Origin: Brachyspira pilosicoli P43/6/78
GTDB lineage: Bacteria; Spirochaetota; Brachyspiria; Brachyspirales; Brachyspiraceae
Assembly (NCBI RefSeq): GCF_000325665.1
Contig: NC_019908.1
Location: 1,550,001-1,614,000, forward strand
Direction of reading: 5' to 3'
Length of the DNA stretch: 64,000 bases
Made by a program: the position numbers and the translations under genes. This document shows positions 8,871 to 19,620 of this stretch, piece by piece; the first letter of the stretch is position 1, and each line of letters opens with the position of its first letter. The notes beneath the pieces were generated by a model. That model was not told the DNA's origin, did not search any database, and worked only from the letters and a program-made list of their open reading frames with translations.

Positions 8871-8898
8871 TAAGAGTTTAAAAGGACAAACTCCGAAT

Positions 8899-10411
<1,513 letters not shown>

Positions 10412-10572
10412 CACTTTTCAGTGAATCGTTTTCGATTCTTTATTTTATCACTTTACTAAGTGATGATTTACTTTTTGCAAAGAAATTGTTACTTATTGTA
10501 ACGCGTTTAGGTCTCCGAACTTAATTAAAAGTTCGTTTACACCAGTTGTGTTTTGTTTTATTAAACTAGCTT

Positions 10573-10599
10573 CTGCTATCCATATTTCAAAGAACTTTT
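10573..10599 (-). other. 5' arm of the 16S precursor processing stem
   Basis: It pairs with 8844-8870. It also contains GTTCTTTGAAA (complement of 10585-10595), which resembles the boxA antitermination element of rRNA leaders, so it could serve both roles. Smaller hairpins occur between it and the mature 5' end, for example ATCACTTTACTAAGTGAT at 10448. Confidence 0.8.
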
Positions 10600-10639
10600 G
10601 TTTCAAGCGATTTTTTTATTTCTCATCGTTTGTTTTATT

Positions 10640-10667
10640 ATTATAGCATGAGTGCGATAAATAGCAA
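10640..10667 (-). promoter_or_regulatory. 16S rRNA promoter
   Basis: On the minus strand TTGCTA (10662-10667) and TATAAT (10640-10645) are separated by 16 bp. The predicted start is near 10633, giving a leader of about 220 nt before mature 16S. Confidence 0.65.
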
Positions 10668-10922
10668 TAGGTTTTAAGGCTAATTTTTTGAATTTTTTTA
10701 TCTTTTTCCATAAATCAGCCTATTTACACTACATTTTATACATATTTTTAAACCCAAATTCCTAAAACTAAAAATTAACCCCAAATTCAACTCAAATTCC
10801 ACCCAAAATTCTTCTAAAAATACTGATTATCAGGAAAAAATTAACTTCTAAAATCATTTTTAACGCATATTTACCAAAATAAATTGATAAAAATTTAATA
10901 ATTATAAATTTTTTTCATAAGC
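10668..10922. other. AT-rich intergenic stretch between divergent units
   Basis: No gene is visible. The only structure is a run of imperfect copies of CAAATTC between about 10754 and 10812 (CCAAATTCC, CCAAATTCA, TCAAATTCC, CAAAATTCT). These could be protein-binding sites or simple low-complexity drift. Confidence 0.4.
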
Positions 10923-10951
10923 TTGATTTTATATCAATTCTAATGTATTAT
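10923..10951 (+). promoter_or_regulatory. Promoter for the winged-helix gene
   Basis: TTGATT (10923-10928) and TATTAT (10946-10951) are separated by 17 bp, 29 bp before the start codon. Confidence 0.6.
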
Positions 10952-10979
10952 ATTATCCTATAATAATCGGAGAAGTATT

Positions 10980-11732
10980 TTGGAAACAATGTTAGATATC
11001 ATAAATAAGGTACAATTAGAGAGTATCAAAAATTTAGACAAGGATACTTTTATATCAATAGCTAATTTATGCTCATTTATTCCAAAATCTATAACAGAAA
11101 ACAACAAATGGAAAAAACTTCCTCTATCAGCTAAAGAAGTATATAGAGTTTTAGTTGCTAATTATGACTACGAAAATGGTATAGCAAAAACTACTCATTC
11201 TCAAATGCTTAATGAAGCTGGAATTGGAGGAAACGCTACTATAGTAAAATCTTTGGATACTCTAGAAGAAAACAATTTTATTACTAGAGTTGAATCTAAA
11301 GTAAAAAGCCATTATTATCTTATGCCATATCAAGAAAAGTTTTTTGCTGATATGTGCCGTTTTAGTCCTAGAGATTTTTCTGTACTATACACAATAAACA
11401 AAAAAGTTAAAAAAGAACAGCAAGTTAAACAAGCTATAGATAAATTATTCTTCAAAGTTTGTTATAATTTAAGTTGTCTTGGTATAGATAATCCGCAGAA
11501 AATAATAGAAAAATACTCTTCTGATGGAAACAAATTAAGAATAATACTTTTTATGGCTGATTCGGTTTATATAGTTAAGAAATATAATTTAAATGATAGC
11601 AATATAGACCTAAATAAATATCTTATAGATTTATTAAAAAAAGGAAACATTAGAGAAAACATATTTGATAATGACAAAATGAATACTATAAGAAATATAA
11701 TTATAAAAAATAAACAAAATATTACAGAGTAA
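10980..11732 (+). CDS. Winged-helix DNA-binding-like protein of unknown function
   Basis: The protein has 250 residues. Residues about 45-115 look like a winged helix: LPLSAKEVYRVLVANYDYE, then a second helix around THSQMLNEAGIGG, a recognition-like helix NATIVKSLDTLEENNFI and a basic wing. This resembles HTH_36/DnaD-type initiator or regulator domains. The remainder is helical and unrecognised. The start is TTG 10980, supported by CGGAGAAG 5-7 nt upstream; ATG 10989 is the alternative. It is 4 bp before the Lys-rich/LysM gene and probably cotranscribed with it and the YkgJ gene. Confidence 0.65.
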   Translation: METMLDIINKVQLESIKNLDKDTFISIANLCSFIPKSITENNKWKKLPLSAKEVYRVLVANYDYENGIAKTTHSQMLNEAGIGGNATIVKSLDTLEENNFITRVESKVKSHYYLMPYQEKFFADMCRFSPRDFSVLYTINKKVKKEQQVKQAIDKLFFKVCYNLSCLGIDNPQKIIEKYSSDGNKLRIILFMADSVYIVKKYNLNDSNIDLNKYLIDLLKKGNIRENIFDNDKMNTIRNIIIKNKQNITE

Positions 11733-11736
11733 AAAT

Positions 11737-13881
11737 ATGGCAACAAAAAAAACAACAAATAAAGAAGAAGCAAAAAAATCTACTGCAGCTAAAAAAACTA
11801 CTACAGCAAAAAAAACTGCTAATAAAGAAACATCAGCTAAAGAAAACAAAAAAAGAAAACTGCTGCTGTTAAAAAAACTGCTTCAACTGTTAAAAAGACT
11901 GATACTAAAGAAGCACCTAAAAAAACTAGAAGCATCTGTAAAAAAGACTAGCACAGTAAAAAAAACAACAACATCTGCTGCTAATAAAGAAACATCAGCT
12001 AAAACAACACTTACAACCAAAAAAGCTGCTGATTCAAGCATAAAAAAAACAGACGCTAAAGATACAACTAAAAAAACTGCTGCAGAAACAAAAAAAACAG
12101 TAACACCCCTAACTTCTTTAAAAAAAGACAATACACAAAAAACAATAGATAATATTTTCAAAAAAATGGCTACTAAAGATGATTCTGCTGATAAATCTTC
12201 AAAAACATCAAAAGAAACAGCATTTATTCCATTAAGAACATCATCAACTATAAGAAAAATAGAGCCAATAAAAACAACTGAAAAACCTTCAGAAAGAGAA
12301 TCTATTACATTACTAAAAGAAGCTATAAGAGCTAAATCTAAAAATGTTTCAAAGCCAATAGTTGCAAAAAAACATTTAGTAGTAACAGATGATAAAATAG
12401 AAGAGGAAACAAATAAAGAAGTTGATAATAATATAAAAAGCAATGAAAATATCTTTAACAAAACAAGTGATATAGTAAATAATGTACTTAATAAAAAAGA
12501 AAATGATATAATTCTTAAAGAAAATACTGATAAGCCTCAAACTTTAGAAGAAGTTGTAAAAAAATATAACTTTGATTCATTTGATAAATACAAAGAAGAT
12601 GAAAATAAAGACAAAGAAACTGAAGAGATAAAAGAAGAATTAGAAAAAATAAAAAATGATATTGACGGTATAGAAACAAAAACTGAAATAGAAGAGCCAA
12701 AAAAAGAAAGAAACAAAAGAAAAAGTAACTTACACTAAAGGCGATATATTTAAAAATAAAAAAGTTGTGCTTCCTACAACTATACAGCAAATATCTAATG
12801 AAGAGCCAACATTCAATCAAGAAGAAATGGATAAAGCAATAGAAAATGCTGTAGAAATAGATGATGATACTCCAGTGGAAGCTTATCAAAATTATTCAAA
12901 CAAAAAATTAAAAGAATTAGAAGAAAAAGATATTAAAATTATAGAAACTGAAGAAGAATTAAAAACATCTACTGTTATACCTGAAATAGAAAAGAAACCT
13001 GTAGAACCTTACAAAGTTCCAGAGCATTCTATTGAAAATGATGAGAAAAAATCAAATAAGCTTATACCAATCATAGGTATTATAATTATAATATTAGGTT
13101 TATCATTCTTAGGTTTCCAATTCTTAACTTCTAAAAATGATAACAATGATGATGGATTTTATAATATAGTTACAAATGAAAATGTATTAAGCAATGAAAA
13201 TATTAATGAAATGACTAATGATTATGATGATTTATCTGATATATCAAATATAAACGCTATAAGCAGCAATCAAAATAATCTTATAAGTAACCAAAACAAC
13301 AACGCAAATAAAATTACTAATAACATTGTAACTAATAATACACCTACTAACAATATTGTTACTAATAATCAAATAAACAAAATAACAAATGATACTCAAG
13401 CAAAAACAAATAATATTCAAACAAACACAGCAGTAGTAAAAACAAACACAATTAACACAAATGTAAACCCTCCAAAAGAGCCTGAATTGCCTAATCCTCC
13501 TGTAATACCAGACCCTCCTACTCCGCCTGCAACACAAAATAATAATACTCAAAACAATACTGTTTCATATATAGACGGAAATGTATATAAAACTAAATGG
13601 ACAGATACTTTAACTTCTATTGCTACAAAAGAGCTTGGAGATGCTAGAAAATGGCCTATGATATTTGCTGCTAATGATAATATATTTACAGACCCTGATA
13701 AAATAGTATTTAATGTAAATATAAAAATACCTAATGACGGCAAAAAAAAAATTGAAGATATGAATCAAACTGAAAAAAAAATTTATATGATGCTTATATG
13801 AAAGTGGCTGATAGATATATTGAACTTGGAAAAACTAATATGGCTAATATAGTAAGAAACGCTGCTAATAATATAAAATAA
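11737..13881 (+). pseudogene. Lys-rich membrane protein with LysM-like domain, interrupted by four frameshifts
   Basis: The reconstructed protein is about 714 residues. A histone-like Lys/Ala/Thr-rich N-terminal region (TAAKKTTTAKKTANK) is followed by a long acidic/basic coil. A single membrane span (LIPIIGIIIIILGLSFLGFQ) comes next, then an Asn/Thr-rich linker and a Pro-rich spacer. The end is a LysM-like domain (YKTKWTDTLTSIATKELGDA) that would contact peptidoglycan. Frame changes occur near 11850 (A7) and 11930, which compensate each other, near 12715, and at the A9 run 13773-13781. They sum to zero and the last frame reaches TAA 13879-13881, overlapping the next ATG. Homopolymer sequencing error is more likely than decay. 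Confidence 0.7.
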
Positions 13882-14258
13882 TGAAAAAAACTAAAAAGAA
13901 AAATGATATATTAGAATTCTCTTGTACAGGCTGCGGATTATGCTGTAAAGAAAATGGATATGTATATTTTTCTTTAGAAGATATAAAAAAAGCTTCAGAT
14001 TATTTAAATATCAATCCTCTTGTGTTTATAAGTAAATATTTAAAACATAGCTATTCATTAGAATATCATATAAAAGTTGATGAAGAAAATAGATGTCCTT
14101 TTTTAGATGAAAATGATAAATGTATTATACATGATGCAAAGCCGAAACAGTGCCGTACTTTTCCTTATTGGAATGAATATACTGATAAAAATGGAAATTT
14201 GATATCTGGAAAATTCAATAGACCTTGTCCTGGCGTTAGAGTAAAAAATAAGAAATAA
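13881..14258 (+). CDS. YkgJ-family cysteine cluster protein
   Basis: The 125-residue protein has the family pattern: CTGCGLCCKENG near residue 14, then CPFLDENDKC and KPKQCRTFPYW. These Cys residues are thought to bind a Zn or Fe-S cluster; the cellular role of the family is not settled. Its ATG overlaps the stop of the preceding reconstructed gene (TAATG), indicating coupled translation. That overlap also supports the corrected reading frame upstream. Confidence 0.88.
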   Translation: MKKTKKKNDILEFSCTGCGLCCKENGYVYFSLEDIKKASDYLNINPLVFISKYLKHSYSLEYHIKVDEENRCPFLDENDKCIIHDAKPKQCRTFPYWNEYTDKNGNLISGKFNRPCPGVRVKNKK

Positions 14259-14355
14259 TGTGAAATTTATAAAAAAATAGTGGTTTTATTTTTTTATAAA
14301 ATATTATATACTAGAATTACACACAATTATTATAATTTAAGGAAAATTAATAAAT

Positions 14356-15816
14356 ATGCCTGAAGAATTAAATATAGATAAATATGTCGTTCTTACTATA
14401 GATGAAATAAAAGAAATTAAAGATAATCTAATAGCACATAATATACCATTATTTAGAATGGATAAAGAAAACAATATAATAGCTTTTCCAACAGAGCAGT
14501 TAAGTCTTATTGTAGATAATCCAAAATATTCTAATGTTAAATTATATGCCCCAAAAACTTTTTCTCATTTTATAAATGAGTTTAAATTATTAAACACAAA
14601 CTCTGCAGCAACATATATAGAAACTAATAAATATGTATTTCAAACTCCAAAGGAAGCTGCTGAAGAGATGAGCAGAAAAATATCTGAAATCTCTAAAATG
14701 AGCTATAATGAAAAAGTAAATATAATTGAAACTTATAATAAAGAATTAAAAGAAATTAAAGTTGATGAGAAACATACAATAAACAGAAACACAGCTCAGC
14801 AGATAGTAGACGCTGGTAATGATGTTGGGCTTATTGCCAAAGTTACTATGTTTGAAAGTATCAAAAAAATTAAAGGAAATGAGATTACACAAGACCAGGC
14901 AAAATTAGAGAATCAGGAAATTAATGATACTACTACTTCTTTGGTAAACACAATAGTTAATATGCTTTCAAAAAATTTAGAAACACAGAAAGTTTTTACA
15001 GAATTAAGAAATTTCTCTGACGGCGGTGTAATGGCTCACTCAAATAGGGTTTTTGTCTCTTATGTAAATTTTCTTGCCTTTTATAACAATCTCATAAAAA
15101 GAAGAAATTTAATACATAGCATAAGAACATCTTTTCCTACAGTGTATAAAAAATATTATGAGAATATGACTTCTTCTTCAGAAAAATACAGAATATACGA
15201 AGACTTTAGAACTCTTGAAGACTGTATTGATAATGGTATGCGTTTTGTAGAAGAAAAAGAGATGAACTTATATTCTATTGGTGCTTTGCTTCATGATATA
15301 GGAAAAGTAAAAGATTTGGATTATTTTGAGGGTGAATCTGGAAGAGATTATGAGAGAATAAAAAAACATTTATTTAATAGCTACACTCTTGTAAGCCAAA
15401 CTTCTGAATATTCTCTTGAGGTTATTTTAACTGTTGCTTTGCATCATGAATATTATGGGCTTGGTTATGGACCTTATGAGCGTTTATACAAATTAAAATT
15501 AGAGAAAGTTCCTAGCTTTCAGATACCAAGAATAATGTCTTATGAGGCTAAAGTAATAGATGACTGAGATGCTTTTGCTTATTTCCCTGCTAAGATGCTT
15601 GAGATAATAGATGTATATGATGCTTTAATTGACCCTGCAAGAAAATACAGAGGAGGAAAAACTTTTACTCCTGAAGAAGCATTAAAGATTATGAAAGAAG
15701 ATTTTATAGAAAAGCATGTTAAGTTAGACCCTATACTTTATGATGTATTTGTTGAGTTTTTAAGCAATTCTATAGAAAAAGATTTACTCTCTTCTAAGTT
15801 AGAAGCAACATATTAA
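14356..15816 (+). pseudogene. HD-GYP-like phosphohydrolase with an in-frame TGA
   Basis: The frame encodes 403 residues, stops at TGA 15565-15567, and continues in the same frame for 83 more residues to 15816. The HD domain is clear: LLHDIGKVKDLDY with the HD pair, then LTVALHHEYYGLGYGP, a variant of the HHE..DGxGYP signature. Beyond the TGA, IIDVYDALIDPARKYRG is the typical continuation of the same domain, so the stop splits a conserved domain. HD-GYP proteins usually hydrolyse cyclic di-GMP, but the GYP triad is altered, so substrate is uncertain. The N-terminal 190 residues are unrecognised. Nonsense mutation, base-call error and recoding are all possible. Confidence 0.75.
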
Positions 15817-16136
15817 AACTTTAATTTCTTTTTCTTTAAAAGAAGCTCTACTAAATATTTAAGCTCATATCTTGAATAATAATCTTTCACCATAGTAACG
15901 CCTCTCTTATTAAAAAAACTAAAATATTGATGCGTTTCTAATATGCTTATAAGTGATTTGAAATGTTCTTTATCTAATTTAAAACTATTTGAAACTTCTT
16001 CTATTGTGTATAATTTATCTTCATCTTGAAAATGTTTATTTAAAAAAATATTGGCTCTCTTTGATATTATTATTTTAGAAACTATATATTTTATAAGAAG
16101 GGTAAAAGCAAATAATATTAATAGATAATTAATCAT
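15813..16136 (-). CDS. Small membrane-anchored protein of unknown function
   Basis: The 107-residue protein has one N-terminal membrane span (about 3-20) and a soluble tail that includes a winged-helix-like stretch (YTIEEVSNSFKLDKEHFKSL). Its start overlaps the stop of the CheX-like gene by 4 bp, so they are probably cotranslated. Its 3' end overlaps the convergent HD gene by 4 bp. I do not recognise a family. Confidence 0.6.
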   Translation of the reverse strand: MINYLLILFAFTLLIKYIVSKIIISKRANIFLNKHFQDEDKLYTIEEVSNSFKLDKEHFKSLISILETHQYFSFFNKRGVTMVKDYYSRYELKYLVELLLKKKKLKF

Positions 16137-16609
16137 GATGGAGTTTGATTAAATATTATTAAGTTCATAAATATTTCGCCAAGCTCTGTTTTGTAGCATA
16201 TAGAAAGTATTTGGTCGTTTTCTCTTTCAAGCATAGATAATTGGTCACTCATTAATATTGCAGGAGGAGTCATATCCAAATCTATATGTTTAGTAGAAAG
16301 TTCATTTATTGCAGAACCAGCAACCATATTAACAAATTCTTTTATAGTTGAAATAAACATATCATCTATAACAGTAATAGATTCCATATTAAGAGCAGAA
16401 GCTAACTTGAAAGCAGTAGCCTTACTCATATTAAACATAAGTCTTCCGCTTAAATCTCCATTAATACCAATAAAAACTATAACCCCGCCAACATGATTAG
16501 CATTTCTATGTATTTTTATACTACCCTTACCAACATTAGAATTAAAATAACTCTTTAATATAACAACTGTACCCTTACTAAAAGCGTTTACAACATCTAA
16601 ATCAAACAT
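16133..16609 (-). CDS. cheX: CheX-like chemotaxis phosphatase family protein
   Basis: The 158-residue protein fits the CheX/CheC/FliY fold. The active-site helix pattern ExxNxxxG is present in IKEFVNMVAGSAINEL (near residue 90). Other family features are GDLSGRLMFNMS and a long central strand region. CheX dephosphorylates CheY-P and is the usual phosphatase of spirochaete chemotaxis. It is not near other chemotaxis genes here, so it could be a paralogue with another partner. The upstream 237 bp region is shared with the divergent threonine aldolase gene. Confidence 0.75.
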   Translation of the reverse strand: MFDLDVVNAFSKGTVVILKSYFNSNVGKGSIKIHRNANHVGGVIVFIGINGDLSGRLMFNMSKATAFKLASALNMESITVIDDMFISTIKEFVNMVAGSAINELSTKHIDLDMTPPAILMSDQLSMLERENDQILSICYKTELGEIFMNLIIFNQTPS

Positions 16610-16749
16610 ATTTTATTTACCTACAATAATATTTATATATAATAATATCGGAAATTATTTAATATTTTTTTATAAAAATAAACTCATATATAAATAATAG
16701 TATATTAATAATATTTAATTTATCAAGTAGAGTAATATTTTTTAAATTC

Positions 16750-16778
16750 TTGACATTATGTAAAAATTGTAATATTAT
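16750..16778 (+). promoter_or_regulatory. Promoter of the threonine aldolase gene
   Basis: TTGACA (16750-16755) and TATTAT (16773-16778) are separated by 17 bp. Confidence 0.75.
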
Positions 16779-16784
16779 ATTTTT

Positions 16785-16802
16785 ATACCAAAATAGGTAT
16801 AT
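16785..16802. promoter_or_regulatory. Inverted repeat just downstream of the ltaE promoter
   Basis: TATACC (16785-16790) and GGTATA (16797-16802) flank six bases, covering the expected transcription start. It could be an operator or a 5' hairpin. Confidence 0.4.
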
Positions 16803-16846
16803 AAAATAAAAACAATCAACTTTTATTATATATTAGGAGCAACAAT

Positions 16847-17875
16847 ATGAGAGTTTATGATTTAAGAACAGACACAATAACAAAGCCTAGCGATGAAATG
16901 CGTAAAGCAATATATAAAGCAGAATGCGGTGATGATGTTTATATGGAAGACCCTACAGTAAATAAACTTCAAGACATGGCAGCAGAAATTACAGGAAAAG
17001 AAAAAGCAATATTTGTTTCAAGCGGTACTATGGGTAATTTAATACCTTTATTAATATTATCTTCAAAAACAAGACAAATACTTTTGGAAGAAGAATCTCA
17101 TATTGTACATTATGAACTTGGAGGAGTAGCTGCATTGGCTGGTGTTTTGCCTTTACCAGTAAAAGCTAAAAGAGGAATATTAACAAAATCTATAATAGAA
17201 GATTATTTTTCTCCTCAGCCTTATTATATGTCTAATGTAAATATAGTAGAAGTTGAAAACAGTCATAATAGACATGGGGGAAGCGTATACCCAATAGAGG
17301 TTTTAAAAGAATTATATAGTTTTACAAAATCAAAAAACGTGCATATGCATATGGACGGAGCGAGAGTATTTAATGCTTCTATTGCTTCAAAAGCTTCTGT
17401 AAAAGAAATAGCTTCTAATACAGATTCTATCACATTTTGTTTGTCAAAAGGACTCGGTGCACCTATGGGAGCTATGTTATGCGGAAAAAAAGAGTTTATA
17501 GATGAGGCTTTCAAAATTAGAAAGTTAATAGGAGGCGGATTAAGACAGATTGGTTTGATGGCTGCTGCTGGAATATATGCTTTAGAAAATAATATAGGCT
17601 CATTAGAAGAAGACCATATAAAGGCAAAAAAAATAGCTTCTGCTGTAATTGAATCAAAATTGGGTGAGTTGAGTTTAGATGAAGTTGAAACTAATATTGT
17701 TATAGCAAAAACACAAAAGAAATCAATAGAATTGGTAAATAAACTTTTGGAAAAAGGAATAAAAGCAAGTTCTTTTGGTGATTATAAATTAAGGTTTGTA
17801 ACTCATAGAGATATTAGCATGAAAGAAGTTGAAGAAGCTTGTGATATAATAAAAAGCTTTAAAAATAATATTTAA
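16847..17875 (+). CDS. ltaE: Low-specificity L-threonine aldolase
   Basis: The enzyme cleaves L-threonine or allo-threonine to glycine and acetaldehyde using pyridoxal phosphate. The 342-residue length is typical. Diagnostic segments are YDLRTDTITKPSDEMRKAI at the N terminus, FVSSGTMGNL for phosphate contacts, HMDGARVFNA with the cofactor Asp and SFCLSKGLGAPMG-like FCLSKGLGAPMGAML with the Schiff-base Lys. AGGAG precedes ATG 16847. It has its own promoter and no operon partner. Together with glyA in this window it links threonine, glycine and one-carbon metabolism. Confidence 0.94.
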   Translation: MRVYDLRTDTITKPSDEMRKAIYKAECGDDVYMEDPTVNKLQDMAAEITGKEKAIFVSSGTMGNLIPLLILSSKTRQILLEEESHIVHYELGGVAALAGVLPLPVKAKRGILTKSIIEDYFSPQPYYMSNVNIVEVENSHNRHGGSVYPIEVLKELYSFTKSKNVHMHMDGARVFNASIASKASVKEIASNTDSITFCLSKGLGAPMGAMLCGKKEFIDEAFKIRKLIGGGLRQIGLMAAAGIYALENNIGSLEEDHIKAKKIASAVIESKLGELSLDEVETNIVIAKTQKKSIELVNKLLEKGIKASSFGDYKLRFVTHRDISMKEVEEACDIIKSFKNNI

Positions 17876-17953
17876 AAACAATATTAAATAAAAAATAATC
17901 ACAAAAAGTTTAAAAAAATATTACTAAAATTATTAAAAACAATTATAAATCTA

Positions 17954-17981
17954 TTGACTTTTTAATTATTTTGAATATAAT
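17954..17981 (+). promoter_or_regulatory. Promoter of the DAHP synthase leader
   Basis: TTGACT (17954-17959) and TATAAT (17976-17981) are separated by 16 bp. Transcription should start around 17988, practically at the ATG of the leader peptide. Confidence 0.75.
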
Positions 17982-17989
17982 ATATTACT

Positions 17990-18067
17990 ATGAAAGGTAA
18001 TATTATTTTAAATACAAATAATTTTCTAGCTTATTACTTTAAGTCTTTTTATTATTTTGGCGTTTAA
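17990..18067 (+). CDS. Phe/Tyr-rich leader peptide of the DAHP synthase gene
   Basis: The 25-residue ORF encodes MKGNIILNTNN, then FLAYYFKSFYYFGV and stop. Eight of the last fourteen residues are aromatic (4 Phe, 4 Tyr). It sits between a near-consensus promoter and a GC-rich hairpin plus T run, upstream of the first enzyme of aromatic amino acid synthesis. This is the architecture of a transcription-attenuation leader sensing charged tRNA-Phe and tRNA-Tyr. The ATG lies only 8 bp after the -10 box, so the mRNA would be nearly leaderless. Function is inferred from composition and position. Confidence 0.7.
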   Translation: MKGNIILNTNNFLAYYFKSFYYFGV

Positions 18068-18088
18068 AGCGCCAGAGTATCTTTTTTT
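18058..18088 (+). terminator. Putative attenuator hairpin before the DAHP synthase gene
   Basis: TGGCG (18058-18062) pairs with CGCCA (18070-18074), seven bases follow, then seven T. The stem starts inside the last codons of the leader peptide. CTTTAA (18037-18042) could pair with TTAAAG (18064-18069) as a weak competing helix. The gap before the T run is longer than in ideal terminators. Confidence 0.5.
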
Positions 18089-18201
18089 AAACAACCACAC
18101 ACAAATACATTTTAATTTAATAAACAAAACAAAAACATTATTATAAAGCATAATGCTTAATATTATTGTAAAAAATAAATTATATTTTAAGGAGAAAAAT
18201 C

Positions 18202-19245
18202 ATGATTATCGTAATGAAGGCTAATGCCAAAGAAGAACAAGTTAATAATATAACAGATAGATTAACAAATTTAGGACTTGGTACAAATAAAATCGTAGGA
18301 GTAGACTGCACAGTTATAGGTATTGTAGGAGATACTTCAAAAGTAGATAAAGAATTAATAGCAACATTACCAGGTGTAGATAAAGTATTAAAAGTACAAG
18401 AACCATTCAAAAGAGCAAACAGAGCATTCAAAAAAGAAGACACTATAGTAGATGTTAGTGGAGTAAAAATAGGCGGAGAAAAACCAGTAATTATAGCAGG
18501 ACCTTGTTCTGTAGAAAGTGAAGAGCAAGTAATAAATATAGCAAAAAGTGTAAAAGCATCAGGAGCTTCAATACTTAGAGGAGGAGCTTTCAAACCTAGA
18601 ACTTCCCCTTATGCATTCCAAGGTTTGGCACTTGACGGACTTAAAATATTAAAACTAGCAAAAGAAGAAGTAGGCATTCCTATTGTAAGTGAGATAGTAT
18701 CTATAAGACACTTAGAAGATTTTGAAAACACTGTTGATATGATTCAAATAGGTGCTAGAAACATGCAGAACTTTGAACTTTTAAAAGAGGTTGGTAAATT
18801 AAAAAAGCCAATACTTTTAAAAAGGGGATTAGCTAACACTATGGAAGAATGGCTTATGAGTGCTGAATATATATTAGATAAAGGCAATCCTAATGTAGTG
18901 TTGTGTGAGAGAGGTATAAGAACATTTGAAACATATACAAGAAACACTTTCGATGTATCAGCTATACCAGTGATAAAAAGAATGAGCCACTTACCAGTTA
19001 TAGGCGACCCTTCACATGCAAGCGGAAGAGCTTGGATGGCACTTCCTTTAACTCTTGCAGCAATTTCTGCAGGTGCTGACGGCATGATTATAGAAGTACA
19101 TAATGACCCAGAGCATGCTTTATGCGATGGAGCACAATCTATAAGACCAGAAACATTTGCAGATGTAATGGAATCTGTTAATATGATTAGCGAAACAGTA
19201 TCCAAAATAAAAGCAAAACACAACGGAAGAGTTTATACAAAATAA
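18202..19245 (+). CDS. aroF: 3-deoxy-7-phosphoheptulonate synthase (DAHP synthase, type I-beta)
   Basis: The enzyme condenses phosphoenolpyruvate and erythrose 4-phosphate to start the shikimate pathway. The 347 residues comprise an N-terminal ferredoxin-like regulatory domain (about 1-70) typical of the Thermotoga-type I-beta enzymes and a TIM-barrel catalytic domain. Signatures include IIAGPCSVESEEQV, LRGGAFKPRTSPYAFQG, IQIGARNMQNFELL and DPSHASGR. In related enzymes the N-terminal domain gives feedback inhibition by Tyr or Phe, matching the aromatic leader peptide upstream. AAGGAG precedes ATG 18202. The 325 bp upstream holds promoter, leader peptide and hairpin. Confidence 0.95.
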   Translation: MIIVMKANAKEEQVNNITDRLTNLGLGTNKIVGVDCTVIGIVGDTSKVDKELIATLPGVDKVLKVQEPFKRANRAFKKEDTIVDVSGVKIGGEKPVIIAGPCSVESEEQVINIAKSVKASGASILRGGAFKPRTSPYAFQGLALDGLKILKLAKEEVGIPIVSEIVSIRHLEDFENTVDMIQIGARNMQNFELLKEVGKLKKPILLKRGLANTMEEWLMSAEYILDKGNPNVVLCERGIRTFETYTRNTFDVSAIPVIKRMSHLPVIGDPSHASGRAWMALPLTLAAISAGADGMIIEVHNDPEHALCDGAQSIRPETFADVMESVNMISETVSKIKAKHNGRVYTK

Positions 19246-19278
19246 AATATTTTAATTAAATGATAATAAGTGATAATA

Positions 19279-19318
19279 AGCGATAATACAATATGTACTA
19301 TCGCTTATTTTTTATAAT
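19279..19318 (+). terminator. Terminator of the DAHP synthase gene
   Basis: AAGCGATA and TATCGCTT form the stem around an ATACAATATGTAC-type loop, followed by T-rich DNA. It is preceded by a tandem TGATAATAAG repeat (19261-19280) and is a sister of the hairpin at 19745. Confidence 0.8.
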
Positions 19319-19354
19319 TATTTTAAAACTTTAAAATATTAATATAATTCTGTA

Positions 19355-19450
19355 TTTGCACTTTTCACGAAGCATACCCGTAGGGTAAAAACTTTTATGA
19401 AGTCCGCAGAGCGTATCGGCGGTAAAAGTTGAATAAAATAAAAATTAATG
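19355..19450. repeat. Dispersed intergenic repeat, copy 1
   Basis: It begins TTTGCACTTTTCACGAAG, contains TACCCGTAGGGTAAAAACTT and GAAGTCCGCA, and ends in AAAGTTGAATAAAATAAAAA. A second copy about 80 percent alike lies at 19621-19710. Its GC-rich core is foreign to the surrounding AT-rich spacer. ORFs across it have no coding character. Confidence 0.7.
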
Positions 19451-19478
19451 TCAAAAAAATATTTTTTAAATAAAAATT

Positions 19479-19545
19479 TTTGCAGGGCTTTGCCCCGCAC
19501 CCCACTTCTTTTGGTGACCCAAAGAAGCAAAAGGACTGCATTTTT
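19479..19545. repeat. GC-rich hairpin repeat element
   Basis: The segment contains GGGCTTTGCCCC, a small stem, and CTTCTTT paired with AAAGAAG around TGGTGACCC, flanked by TGCA on both sides. It lies between the two copies of the neighbouring repeat. It looks like a dispersed extragenic repeat rather than a gene. Confidence 0.5.
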
Positions 19546-19620
19546 ATGAAGTAGAATTTAGATATAGTTAAAAAATAGAATATGTTATTTACATATTTCT
19601 TAGATATAAAACTGAAATAT

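Noticed and set aside
12515-13743. Minus-strand Tyr/Phe-rich frames opposite the Lys-rich gene
   Set aside because: Their composition is the complement of Lys/Asn/Glu codons in the plus-strand gene.
15565-15567. TGA as a selenocysteine codon
   Set aside because: I find no convincing stem-loop immediately downstream, only the direct repeat GATGCTT, and HD-domain proteins are not known selenoproteins.
19339-19530. A 63-codon minus-strand frame between aroF and rpoC
   Set aside because: It crosses the dispersed repeat and hairpin element and has no start signal.
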